Source of the DNA: Spirochaetaceae bacterium
Lineage (GTDB): Bacteria; Spirochaetota; Spirochaetia; Treponematales; Treponemataceae
DNA length: 6,079 nucleotides
Reading direction: 5' to 3'
NCBI GenBank assembly: GCA_017382775.1
Contig: JAFNZQ010000199.1
Coordinates: 1 to 6,079 of the forward strand
Part shown: positions 1 to 6,069 of the stretch, piece after piece
Position numbering within the stretch: the first letter of the stretch is position 1
Layout: each line of letters opens with the position of its first letter
Made by a program: the position numbers and the translations under genes
The notes under the pieces: model-generated
Told to the model about the DNA's origin: nothing
Database searches by the model: none
Seen by the model: only the letters and a program-made list of their open reading frames with translations

Positions 1-1249
1 GGTGATTGTATTTTTTCAAAAGGGATGTGTCGTAGTCGTTTAGAGCAGCGGCCTTAAAGCCGTGTTTAACGGCAATGTCTCTGGCCTTTCCAATGTGGCG
101 ATTAAAAATACAGGCATTTCCCCGAAGAATTTTCACCGCTTCCGCAAAGGATTTAGCCACGCCACCGGCTCCAATAATGGCCACTTTCATTCCGAAGAGA
201 CTTTTCCTGTTCAGAAATTTCGTAAGGGCCGTTAATATTCCCGGCAGGTCGGTGTTGTATCCGTACCATTTATCGTTGCGTTTAATTATTGTGTTGCAGG
301 AATTCATTGCATTTACAAATTGGGATTTCACTTTTAAGTGGGGAACAACGGTTTCTTTGAATGGTGCCGTTATGGACATTCCTTTAATACCCAAGTGGTT
401 TGCAAAATTCAAGCTTTCTTCAATGTTTTTTGCCGGTAGGGAAAAGTAAAAACTGTTTATCCCGTGTTTTAAAAATTCATTGTTGTGAAAGGCCGGACTT
501 CGGGTGTGGGTTAGGGGATTTCCCGTAATGGCGAAAAGCTGGGTTTCATCGTTAATACGATCCGGTTTAAGTATGTTCAAAATTGTGTCAATATCAATTT
601 GGGCAATGTTGGAGTTTGCCATTCCCCCCGTTTTTGTGCTTGTGTATATGAGGTAGGAATTTATTTTGGAGGAAAGTACCCGCAAGGGTTGTCCATACAC
701 TCCCATGGGTGAAATAATGTAATCTCCCTTATCGAGTTTACGAGCATCGTTGTAAATTTCCAAGGTTGCGTTAAGGTCGTGGGGCAAAATGGCCACTTTC
801 GGTATTTCCAATCCCGTGCGTTTTAAGTTGGCTATTCGTTTACGAATAGCCATTTTTTCGTCGTTGAACACATGGGTGCTGCGGATTATTCTTGTTCCGA
901 AGGACATTGCCGCGTCTTGCAAACAGGGAATGTCCACATCTTCTTCAAAATCCACATAGGCGAAATTTTTTGCCGGACTTGTTTCGGAAAAGGCAAGGGC
1001 GCGGGCAAAAAGAGTGGTTCTAGCCGCCTCTCCGTGGGACCATTCTCCACCGTCAATCTTGCGCCGTATTGTGAGAATGGCCGGAATTTGGGCTCGTTGA
1101 GGAAATTTGCGTACGTAGTAGCATTCGTCGTCGGAAAGGCAGTCCACCCGTAGTTCCACCAAGTCAATGTCCCGGCGATAACGTTCCACCAATCGTAAAT
1201 TGGCTGCGAGGGTTTTTTCCGTTAAACAAAGGCAAATTTTCGGTTTCAT
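1..1249 (-). CDS. aroDE: Bifunctional 3-dehydroquinate dehydratase / shikimate dehydrogenase (AroDE), 3' end outside window
   Basis: This gene encodes two consecutive shikimate-pathway enzymes fused in one cytoplasmic protein. They dehydrate 3-dehydroquinate to 3-dehydroshikimate and then reduce that to shikimate with NADPH. I translated the minus strand from ATG 1249 and found an open frame of 416 codons with no stop before base 1. Residues 1-230 resemble type I dehydroquinase: VELRVD (31-36), TIRRKIDGG (60-68), His126 in STHVF as candidate general base, Lys151 in EIPKVAILP as candidate Schiff-base lysine, and SPMGVYGQPLR (180-190). Residues 237 onward resemble AroE: GNPLTHTRSP (243-252), ITAPFK with catalytic-type Lys298, NSCNTI (316-321), YNTD with Asp334, and the NADP-binding GAGGVAKS (360-367). 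The first Ser of the usual HSxSP shikimate-binding motif is Thr249. Such fusions are known from plants and chlamydiae. The start has no properly spaced Shine-Dalgarno but sits directly under a strong promoter. Roughly the last 90-130 residues are missing from the window. Confidence 0.93.
   Translation of the reverse strand, partial: MKPKICLCLTEKTLAANLRLVERYRRDIDLVELRVDCLSDDECYYVRKFPQRAQIPAILTIRRKIDGGEWSHGEAARTTLFARALAFSETSPAKNFAYVDFEEDVDIPCLQDAAMSFGTRIIRSTHVFNDEKMAIRKRIANLKRTGLEIPKVAILPHDLNATLEIYNDARKLDKGDYIISPMGVYGQPLRVLSSKINSYLIYTSTKTGGMANSNIAQIDIDTILNILKPDRINDETQLFAITGNPLTHTRSPAFHNNEFLKHGINSFYFSLPAKNIEESLNFANHLGIKGMSITAPFKETVVPHLKVKSQFVNAMNSCNTIIKRNDKWYGYNTDLPGILTALTKFLNRKSLFGMKVAIIGAGGVAKSFAEAVKILRGNACIFNRHIGKARDIAVKHGFKAAALNDYDTSLLKKYNH
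829..852. repeat. Perfect 11-bp-arm inverted repeat inside aroDE, followed by T6 on the plus strand
   Basis: The arms TGGCTATTCGT (829-839) and ACGAATAGCCA (842-852) are exact reverse complements separated by TT. Six T residues follow at 853-858 on the plus strand, so RNA made antisense to aroDE would carry a hairpin plus U-tract, the form of an intrinsic terminator. On the sense strand the A-tract precedes the hairpin, so sense transcription should not stop here. The repeat covers AroD-domain residues 133-140 (MAIRKRIA). Function is unknown. It could be a fortuitous consequence of codon choice. Confidence 0.55.
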
Positions 1250-1284
1250 CCCTTAATTATACCACAAAATTACCTTACTGTCAA
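1250..1284 (-). promoter_or_regulatory. Consensus sigma-70 promoter of aroDE, predicted leaderless or nearly so
   Basis: On the minus strand the -35 box is TTGACA (1284-1279) and the -10 box is TATAAT (1261-1256). Both match consensus exactly, with a 17-bp spacer. Only six bases (TAAGGG) separate the -10 box from the aroDE ATG at 1249, so the usual initiation distance puts +1 on the A of the ATG or one base before it. The purine run next to the ATG is too close to act as a Shine-Dalgarno. The promoter lies in the 46-bp gap after the efflux permease, which suggests that aroDE has its own transcription unit. Confidence 0.82.
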
Positions 1285-1291
1285 CAGGTAA
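1270..1291. promoter_or_regulatory. 6-bp dyad flanking the aroDE -35 box, possible operator
   Basis: TTACCT (1270-1275) and AGGTAA (1286-1291) are perfect inverted copies separated by 10 bp, and the -35 hexamer lies between them. The arms are about one and a half helical turns apart, as in many dimeric repressor sites. Alternatively, on the minus strand, the hairpin is followed by TTTT and could be a weak terminator for the upstream efflux operon. Six-bp arms are short enough to arise by chance. Confidence 0.25.
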
Positions 1292-1295
1292 AATC

Positions 1296-2483
1296 CTATT
1301 CCGCAGCCAAAGCGTCCACCGGATTAAGTTTCGCAGCCCGTGCGGCGGGGGAAAGCCCGAAGGTAATCCCGATTATTACGGAAAACACAAAGGATAAAGC
1401 CACAGCCCCCCATTCGATGGAAAAGGGCCAAGATAGCACATAGTCCACCACAATGCTTATTATCAGTCCCAGAATGATACCCAAAAACCCACCGAACAAC
1501 GTTATGGTGGTGGATTCCACCAAAAACTGAGTACGAATTGTGGCAGGGCTGGCTCCCAAAGCCTTTCGAATTCCGATTTCCTTTTTCCGTTCCGTAACGG
1601 TTACAATCATTATGTTCATAATTCCGATGCCGCCCACCAGTAGAGAAATGGCGGCAACACCGGAAAGCATTAGATTCAAGGTTGCGTTGGTTTCTTCAAA
1701 ATATTCCAGCATTGTTGTCATGGAAAAAATGGATGCGTAATATTCGCTGCCGGTTTTTTCCGTTACCATGGCCTTCATGTCATCACTTATTTGGGTTACA
1801 TAATTTTTATCCACGGCTCGAATAATCATGTTGGCAGCCTCTCCCGTGGGATTTATTTTTTTCGTGTAAAAATTTCGCGGAACATAGGCTGTGGTGTTGG
1901 GAGATTCCGTTGCGGAATCCAAGGATTTCAAAACCCCGATTACGGTAAAACCGAAAAGTATCTTGTTGGAATTAAAAATAATTTCCTGTCCAATGGCATT
2001 TCCCTCCGGAAAAAGGGATTCCGCCACCTCGTTTCCCAAAATAATTTTTTGCGAACCGTGGACAAAATCGCTTACGGAAAAATCCTCTCCGTAATCCAAT
2101 TCCACGCCGTTTACACCAAAAAAGCCGTATTCAATGGCACTTACAGACAAGTTTACTTCGATGCTTCCGTTTTGTAATGTTCCGCTGACGGAGTTTTTAT
2201 AAAAAATTTCCGCTATATTGGGCACGGTTTCAAAGGTTTCTTTGCGAAAACTTTCGTTCAAAACCAAGGTTTTCGTTGCTCGACGCATTCCTCCGGGGCT
2301 TACGGTTACCAAATCCAGTCCTGCGGAAGAAAACTGACTCAAAATGTTTTTACTGGCGCTGCTTCCCACCGTGGTTATAACTATAACGGAACCCACACCG
2401 ATTATTATTCCCAAAAGGGAGAGAAAGGTTCGTAATTTACTGTGACGAAAATTTTGAATGGCGTTTATAAAATCTTCATACAT
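1296..2483 (-). CDS. MacB/FtsX-family ABC transporter permease
   Basis: This is a 395-residue inner-membrane subunit of a tripartite efflux pump, expected to dimerise and transmit ATP-driven movement to the periplasm without carrying substrate through the membrane. A short cytoplasmic N-terminus (AIQNFRHSKLRTFLSLLGI, 8-26) leads into TM1 (about 20-40). A large MacB-type periplasmic domain follows (about 41-270). Then come TM2 (about 272-296), the coupling segment VTERKKEIGIRKALGA (296-311), TM3 (about 322-348) and TM4 (about 357-378). The ending SPAARAAKLNPVDALAAE is the classic family C-terminus. I place the start at ATG 2483, where MYEDF begins the family-like N-terminus, 8 bases after AAGGA. 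An upstream in-frame ATG at 2558 would add 25 non-family residues inside the ATPase gene. The start overlaps the ATPase stop by 8 bp, implying translational coupling. In E. coli MacB the ATPase is fused to this domain; here it is separate. Substrate unknown. Confidence 0.93.
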   Translation of the reverse strand: MYEDFINAIQNFRHSKLRTFLSLLGIIIGVGSVIVITTVGSSASKNILSQFSSAGLDLVTVSPGGMRRATKTLVLNESFRKETFETVPNIAEIFYKNSVSGTLQNGSIEVNLSVSAIEYGFFGVNGVELDYGEDFSVSDFVHGSQKIILGNEVAESLFPEGNAIGQEIIFNSNKILFGFTVIGVLKSLDSATESPNTTAYVPRNFYTKKINPTGEAANMIIRAVDKNYVTQISDDMKAMVTEKTGSEYYASIFSMTTMLEYFEETNATLNLMLSGVAAISLLVGGIGIMNIMIVTVTERKKEIGIRKALGASPATIRTQFLVESTTITLFGGFLGIILGLIISIVVDYVLSWPFSIEWGAVALSFVFSVIIGITFGLSPAARAAKLNPVDALAAE

Positions 2484-3165
2484 TACGCTCGTCCTTTTTG
2501 ATTCTGCCGTCAAAAATGTGGATGGTTCTGGGTGCGGAATGGCCAATTCCGTCATCATGGGTGATTATAACAATGGTCGTTCCGGAATTTTTGTTTATAT
2601 TTTTGAACAGGTCTATTACGTTGTGGCCGGTTTCACTGTCCAAAGCTCCGGTGGGCTCGTCGGCCAAAATAATTTTTGGTTCCGTAACGGTGGCACGGGC
2701 GATGGCCACACGCTGTTTTTGTCCACCGGAAAGTTCGTGGGGCAGATGGGACATTCTTTCGGAAAGCCCCATTCGTTCCAGTGCCACTTGTGCCAAGGCC
2801 TTCCGTTCCGCCGGTGGAATTTTTTTATACCGCAAAGGCAACATAACGTTTTCCAGTACCGTCATATTGGGCAAAAGGTGATATTGTTGGAAGACAAAGC
2901 CCACGGTTTGGTTGCGTAGAAAGGACAATTCCTTCTCCGTCATCTTTGATGTGTACTTTCCCGCAATAATTACGTCTCCCGATGTGGGAGTGTCCAAACA
3001 GCCGATGATGTTCATACATGTGGATTTTCCGGAGCCGGATGGTCCCATTATGGAGACAAATTCCCCTTCGTCAATGGCAAAATTCACATTCACCAAGGCG
3101 TTGACCTCATTTTCGCCCATAACGTAGGTCTTTGAGACGGCCTGGAGTTCAATCACCTTGCCCAT
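2476..3165 (-). CDS. ABC transporter ATPase, MacB/LolD type
   Basis: This is a 229-residue cytoplasmic ATPase that powers the efflux permease encoded next. All catalytic motifs are intact: Walker A GPSGSGKST (41-49), Q-loop Gln93 in FVFQQYHLLP, signature LSGGQ (145-149), Walker B IILADE (165-170) with catalytic Glu170, D-loop ALDS (174-177) and switch His203 in ITHDD. The length and the ending TIHIFDGRI match the stand-alone ATPases of the MacB/LolD/YknY group. The motif spacing gives no sign of a fused permease. The start ATG overlaps the TAA of the fusion-protein gene (TAATG), with GGAGG 6 bases upstream. The 3' end overlaps the permease by 8 bp. Separate ATPase and permease genes are typical of Gram-positive YknYZ systems and of many other bacteria. 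The family is certain; the substrate is not. Confidence 0.96.
   Translation of the reverse strand: MGKVIELQAVSKTYVMGENEVNALVNVNFAIDEGEFVSIMGPSGSGKSTCMNIIGCLDTPTSGDVIIAGKYTSKMTEKELSFLRNQTVGFVFQQYHLLPNMTVLENVMLPLRYKKIPPAERKALAQVALERMGLSERMSHLPHELSGGQKQRVAIARATVTEPKIILADEPTGALDSETGHNVIDLFKNINKNSGTTIVIITHDDGIGHSAPRTIHIFDGRIKKDERNV
2492..2496 (-). promoter_or_regulatory. Shine-Dalgarno that sets the permease start
   Basis: AAGGA on the minus strand lies 8 bases before ATG 2483, inside the final codons of the ATPase gene (Lys-Lys-Asp). It supports 2483 over the upstream ATG at 2558. Confidence 0.75.
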
Positions 3166-4217
3166 TAGCGTCCTCCGCGTGGGGGATTGCCGCTCATGGT
3201 GCTTCTGGCAGAATCCCCGGGGCGGGCTCGTCGGAAATATCCGCTACGTTGGTTGTCGTGAAGCTTTTTAAGCACATCACCGGGCTGCAAACCGGAAATT
3301 ATCTTCATGTGGTGATCTCCGTAGAGTTCCGTTTGTACTTCAACCCTTTTGAAATTTCCGTCATCCTGCAAAACCTCAGCGTAGGAAATCCCTTTGTCCA
3401 AACCGATTCCTTGATGCTCCACCAATGTCACTGTTTGGGGCGGTGAAATTTCTATCCGCGCGGTAAAGGAAAATCCCGTTAGAATTTCATCCGGCGGATT
3501 GTCAATGCGAATTTCCGTCTGTACCACCGTTGCCCCTCGGGATGTAATGGTTCCCACAGCAGGGTAGGATGAAACATAGCCTTCCACAGGGCCTGCTTTG
3601 TAAGCCGGAAAGTTAAAAATTACCTTTTGTCCCACCTTTAATCGGGAAGCATCCGTTTCCGCCACTTCCACCTTTGCTTTAAGATAACTGCGATCCAAAA
3701 CGGTGGCAATTTCGTCCTTCACTTCCACAACGTCACCTTGGGAACAGGAAACGGAAGCCACCACGCCGTCAAAACGGGCATAAAATCGGCGATCTTCCAG
3801 GGCTTTTACGTAGGATTTCCGTTGGTTATAGGCCAATTCGATGTCCCGTCGTGAACCGGTGAGTTTTTTCTGTTCTATTTCGTAATCCATTCGTGCCAAG
3901 TTGTATTGCTGCTCTTCCGTGTCCAATTCGCACAAAAGCTGGCCTTTCTTTACGGTTTCTCCTTGGCTTACAAGCAATTTTACAATTGTAGTATCGGCGA
4001 TGGATTGCAATTTTTGTGTATCCGCCGCTTCGATATTTCCGGAAATTTCAATGGTATCTTCGTAGGTTTCTTGAAAAACCATGAATGTCACATCTTCTGT
4101 CATACCACCACTGATGAATTTTCGTAAAAAAACAATTATGAAAATCAGTACGGCTAAACCAAGTACCGAAATGATGGGAATCAAAAATTTTTTCTTGATT
4201 TCAATTTTTTTCAACAT
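3165..4217 (-). CDS. Periplasmic membrane fusion protein (MacA/HlyD type) of tripartite efflux pump
   Basis: This 350-residue adaptor is expected to be anchored in the inner membrane and to bridge the MacB-like transporter to the outer-membrane channel. After a basic N-terminus (KKIEIKKK) there is one hydrophobic anchor (about 11-31) with no lipobox. The first lipoyl half-motif is VKLLVSQGETVKKGQLLCELD (79-99). A short helical hairpin of about 45 residues (101-145) follows, with the second lipoyl half FYARFDGVVASVSCSQGDVV (145-164). A beta-barrel begins near AKVEVAETDASRLKVGQKV (181-199), and the membrane-proximal part contains ISGLQPGDVL (307-316). The tail from about 324 is rich in Arg, Gly and Pro and probably disordered. 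Start ATG 4217 has GGAG 8 bases upstream, inside the end of the channel gene, and the intergenic gap is 5 bp. The hairpin looks shorter than that of E. coli MacA, which may matter for channel docking. Confidence 0.92.
   Translation of the reverse strand: MLKKIEIKKKFLIPIISVLGLAVLIFIIVFLRKFISGGMTEDVTFMVFQETYEDTIEISGNIEAADTQKLQSIADTTIVKLLVSQGETVKKGQLLCELDTEEQQYNLARMDYEIEQKKLTGSRRDIELAYNQRKSYVKALEDRRFYARFDGVVASVSCSQGDVVEVKDEIATVLDRSYLKAKVEVAETDASRLKVGQKVIFNFPAYKAGPVEGYVSSYPAVGTITSRGATVVQTEIRIDNPPDEILTGFSFTARIEISPPQTVTLVEHQGIGLDKGISYAEVLQDDGNFKRVEVQTELYGDHHMKIISGLQPGDVLKKLHDNQRSGYFRRARPGDSARSTMSGNPPRGGR
3172..3176 (-). promoter_or_regulatory. Strong Shine-Dalgarno of the ATPase gene, inside the fusion-protein stop region
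   Basis: GGAGG lies 6 bases before ATG 3165. The same bases encode part of the Arg-Gly-Gly-Arg end of the preceding protein, so the basic C-terminal tail and the ribosome site share sequence. Confidence 0.8.
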
Positions 4218-4222
4218 AATCC

Positions 4223-5698
4223 TTACTCCACCTTTCCGCTTTGGGGTAAAAAATAATCTGCGGTTTCCAAGTTGTAAATAATTCCTTCAATTCTGCAAGC
4301 CACCACGGAAGCCACCGCATTTTGCCAATCCCTCCGTGCCTGCAAAAGTTGCTTTTCGGTTATTAAACCCCGTTTAAACCAGTTTTCGCTTTCATTCATG
4401 TAGTCATAAAATACTTTCAGCTGCTCGATTTGCATATCGATTTTCGCCAAAAGAGAGTTACGTTTTTGCTGTCTTTCCGTCAAGGTAGTTTCGTATGTGG
4501 ATAGAGCATCCTTTACGGTTATTTTCGAAATGTCAACCTGTAAATCCGCGTTGGCAAAATCGTACTTTTCCCCGAACATTTTCGACATTTCCCAGCCCAA
4601 TGAAAGGGATGCGCCGGATTTTTCCATTCGATTCACCGGCATGGAAAAACCAAGTCCCAGGTTAAATCCCTTGTAGGTGGCATTCACGCCCACGTCCACG
4701 GTGTGTTCCTTTCCGGGATGCAAGGCGTTTCGATTTTCGAAAAAGTGATATCCACCCGTGGCTGCCAATGTAAACTGTTTTTTCGCATCACGTTCCATTT
4801 CCGTTAATGTATTGTGCCAATCTGCTTCTTCCAAGGTGATGAAGGAATTTTTGTCAAAATCCTCATAGCTGCATAGGTCTTCCGAAGGAATTCCAATGGG
4901 AATTACCAAGGTGTCGCTACCAACATTTTGGGCAAAAAGGACCAATTTTGCGTCCAATTTTTGTTTGCACTCAAAAATTGCGTTTTTTGCCGTTTGAATT
5001 TTAATTTGTTTCGACCTATATGTGGCAGAAGCGGGGGAATATCCCTGACTTTGCAAAACTATAAGGTCCGTTTCCTCATCGTGAAGGGTGTTTTCCGCTG
5101 ACCAAAGGGATAAAGCTGCGTTGTAAATTTCCTGAACTTCTTGCCAAAACTTTTTTTCCACCGTTCGAACGGTCTTTTCGTAATTTCGTTGGGAATTTTC
5201 CAAGGCTCGTTGGGCATTTAACAAGGTGATTTTACGGTTTGCGGAAAATTCGGAAATTATGTCCGTGGAAACGTCAAATCCCGAGCCGGAAAAATCCGTC
5301 ACGCCTTCTCCAACCGCAAAGGGCATGTCCACAGATATGACCGTATTGTTCAACCGGGGAATGTCAATTTCCGCCGAAGGATTTGCCTCGAAGAAAGAAT
5401 TTTCCTTGGTCAAGGGAATCGTAATATTCCCCGAGGATAAATTCACATCAATTCCGTTTTGAATTTTTGTCTTATTGAAGGTGTTATTCGCCTGTTCCAG
5501 GGAAAGACGGGCTTTTTCCACAGAATTGTCTCGATTTCGGTATTCTTCCAAAAGGGAGGAATAATCCGTTCCGTGGACCTTTTCGGCATCAAAAAACACA
5601 GCCATGTTTATGTCCTTAGCCGCCTGAATTGCATCATCTTTGGCAAAAACTCCGGTAACGATGAGAGAAAAAATGACAATGAATATTTTTATTTTCAT
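4223..5698 (-). CDS. TolC-like outer-membrane efflux protein
   Basis: This 491-residue protein is the first gene of the efflux operon and is expected to trimerise into the outer-membrane and periplasmic exit duct. It has a signal peptide of 19 residues (MKIKIF, hydrophobic core, VFA then KDD). The body has the two-repeat architecture of the family: a helical stretch (about 45-82), a beta-rich part (about 84-145, alternating polar and hydrophobic residues), long Gln/Lys/Glu-rich helices (about 150-255), a second beta-rich segment (about 309-370, e.g. LNLGLGF-like alternation) and a final long helical pair (about 378-478). Overall sequence similarity to E. coli TolC is low by eye, so the call rests on architecture, length, export signal and position before the fusion-protein gene. 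ATG 5698 has only a weak AGGT upstream. Channel identity is well supported by context; specificity cannot be told. Confidence 0.85.
   Translation of the reverse strand: MKIKIFIVIFSLIVTGVFAKDDAIQAAKDINMAVFFDAEKVHGTDYSSLLEEYRNRDNSVEKARLSLEQANNTFNKTKIQNGIDVNLSSGNITIPLTKENSFFEANPSAEIDIPRLNNTVISVDMPFAVGEGVTDFSGSGFDVSTDIISEFSANRKITLLNAQRALENSQRNYEKTVRTVEKKFWQEVQEIYNAALSLWSAENTLHDEETDLIVLQSQGYSPASATYRSKQIKIQTAKNAIFECKQKLDAKLVLFAQNVGSDTLVIPIGIPSEDLCSYEDFDKNSFITLEEADWHNTLTEMERDAKKQFTLAATGGYHFFENRNALHPGKEHTVDVGVNATYKGFNLGLGFSMPVNRMEKSGASLSLGWEMSKMFGEKYDFANADLQVDISKITVKDALSTYETTLTERQQKRNSLLAKIDMQIEQLKVFYDYMNESENWFKRGLITEKQLLQARRDWQNAVASVVACRIEGIIYNLETADYFLPQSGKVE
4226..4229 (-). promoter_or_regulatory. 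Shine-Dalgarno of the fusion-protein gene, inside the upstream coding end
   Basis: GGAG, within GGTGGAG (4232-4226), sits 8 bases before ATG 4217 and overlaps the last codons of the channel gene (Val-Glu). This is consistent with translational coupling. AAGGA at 4224-4220 is only two bases from the ATG and is probably too close. Confidence 0.6.
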
Positions 5699-5705
5699 AT
5701 TGACC

Positions 5706-5755
5706 TAACATTTAAATTATCGGAAATGTTACAGTACAATTTTAAATATTACAGT
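5706..5755. promoter_or_regulatory. Operator-like repeat cluster upstream of the efflux operon
   Basis: This 89-bp intergenic region (5699-5787) contains three related motifs. TAACATTT (5706-5713) and AAATGTTA (5724-5731) are perfect 8-bp inverted copies 10 bp apart. AAATGTTACAGT (5724-5735) is repeated at 5744-5755 as AAATATTACAGT, 11 of 12 identical, with a 20-bp period close to two helical turns. A candidate -10 box, TAAAAT on the minus strand (5744-5739), lies between the repeats. No convincing -35 box was found, although the region upstream is A/T-tract rich. The pattern suggests a dimeric repressor or activator site controlling the pump. No regulator gene is in the window. Confidence 0.5.
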
Positions 5756-5766
5756 GAGATAAAGCC

Positions 5767-5803
5767 TTTTTTTGATAAAAAAAATCGTTATTTTACAAAA
5801 ATA
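5767..5803 (-). terminator. Weak AT-only hairpin and T-tract after the SelD-derived ORF
   Basis: On the minus strand TATTTT-TGT-AAAATA (5803-5789) overlaps the stop codon and is followed, after ACGA-type bases, by eight T residues (5784-5777) and then ATC and seven A residues (5773-5767). The stem has no G-C pairs, so termination would be inefficient at best. The T8/A7 tracts may instead bend the DNA or act as an upstream element for the efflux promoter. Confidence 0.2.
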
Positions 5804-6060
5804 TACTTTTCGTGGCTTTTTTTCCTGCGAACATGACCTATGGCTCGGGCACATGGAAGGGAATCGGACAATTCCTTTTCCAAGTTTTTCCAATCCGTTT
5901 CATCCACGGCAATTAAAAGTCCGCCGGAAGTTTGCGGGTCAAAAAGAATGTTTTGAATATGCTCTTCCACCGAAGAAAGGTCGCAATCATCAGCAAACGA
6001 CACGCAGCAAAGAGAAAAGAACAAAGCAACAACTAACAATATTGAAACAATTTTTTTCAT
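5788..6060 (-). CDS. Chimeric small ORF: export signal fused to C-terminal fragment of selenophosphate synthase (SelD)
   Basis: This 90-residue ORF has two unlike parts. Residues 1-23 form a good Sec signal peptide (MKK, hydrophobic core VSILLVVALFF, ending VSFA before DD). From about residue 25 to the end the sequence matches the extreme C-terminus of SelD: helix VEEHIQNIL, the hallmark DPQTSGGLLIAV (41-52), then a helix and AIGHV (73-77). SelD is a cytoplasmic enzyme of about 310-350 residues that makes selenophosphate. This piece lacks the N-terminal catalytic Cys/Sec-Lys loop and all the ATP-binding Asp residues, so it cannot be active SelD. An in-frame TGA at 6078-6076 closes the frame upstream, and AAGGAG precedes the ATG. 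The signal part uses T-rich codons (GTT, GCT, TCT) while the SelD part uses GCC, TCC and GTG like its neighbours, suggesting a join of different origins. It is probably a relic of a rearrangement. A true exported product cannot be excluded. Confidence 0.7.
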   Translation of the reverse strand: MKKIVSILLVVALFFSLCCVSFADDCDLSSVEEHIQNILFDPQTSGGLLIAVDETDWKNLEKELSDSLPCARAIGHVRRKKSHEKYIFVK

Positions 6061-6069
6061 TCCCTCAAA

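Noticed and set aside
75..449. Plus-strand ORF of 124 residues
   Set aside because: It lies antisense to the AroE half of AroDE, whose frame is continuous with recognisable motifs. The plus-strand product shows no family features. The other plus-strand ORFs throughout the window fail for the same reason.
886..1167. Minus-strand ORF of 93 residues in another frame
   Set aside because: It overlaps the AroD half of AroDE in a different frame and its product resembles nothing recognisable.
1903..1919. GATTCCG-TTG-CGGAATC hairpin in the permease gene
   Set aside because: The 7-bp arms are built from the over-represented TTCCG/CGGAA word, and there is no T-tract or other context.
4035..4046. 12-bp palindrome ATTTCCGGAAAT in the fusion-protein gene
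   Set aside because: It is expected from the compositional excess of TTTCCG and CGGAAA. It is coding sequence and unsupported as a regulatory site.
5160..5173. 14-bp perfect palindrome ACCGTTCGAACGGT inside the TolC-like gene
   Set aside because: About 0.4 such palindromes are expected in 6 kb by chance, and it simply encodes Thr-Val-Arg-Thr-Val.
5699..5787. Search for a tRNA, small RNA or leader peptide in the gap before the efflux operon
   Set aside because: No cloverleaf, GC-rich hairpin or start codon with a ribosome site was seen. The gap is AT-rich and only the operator-like repeats stand out.
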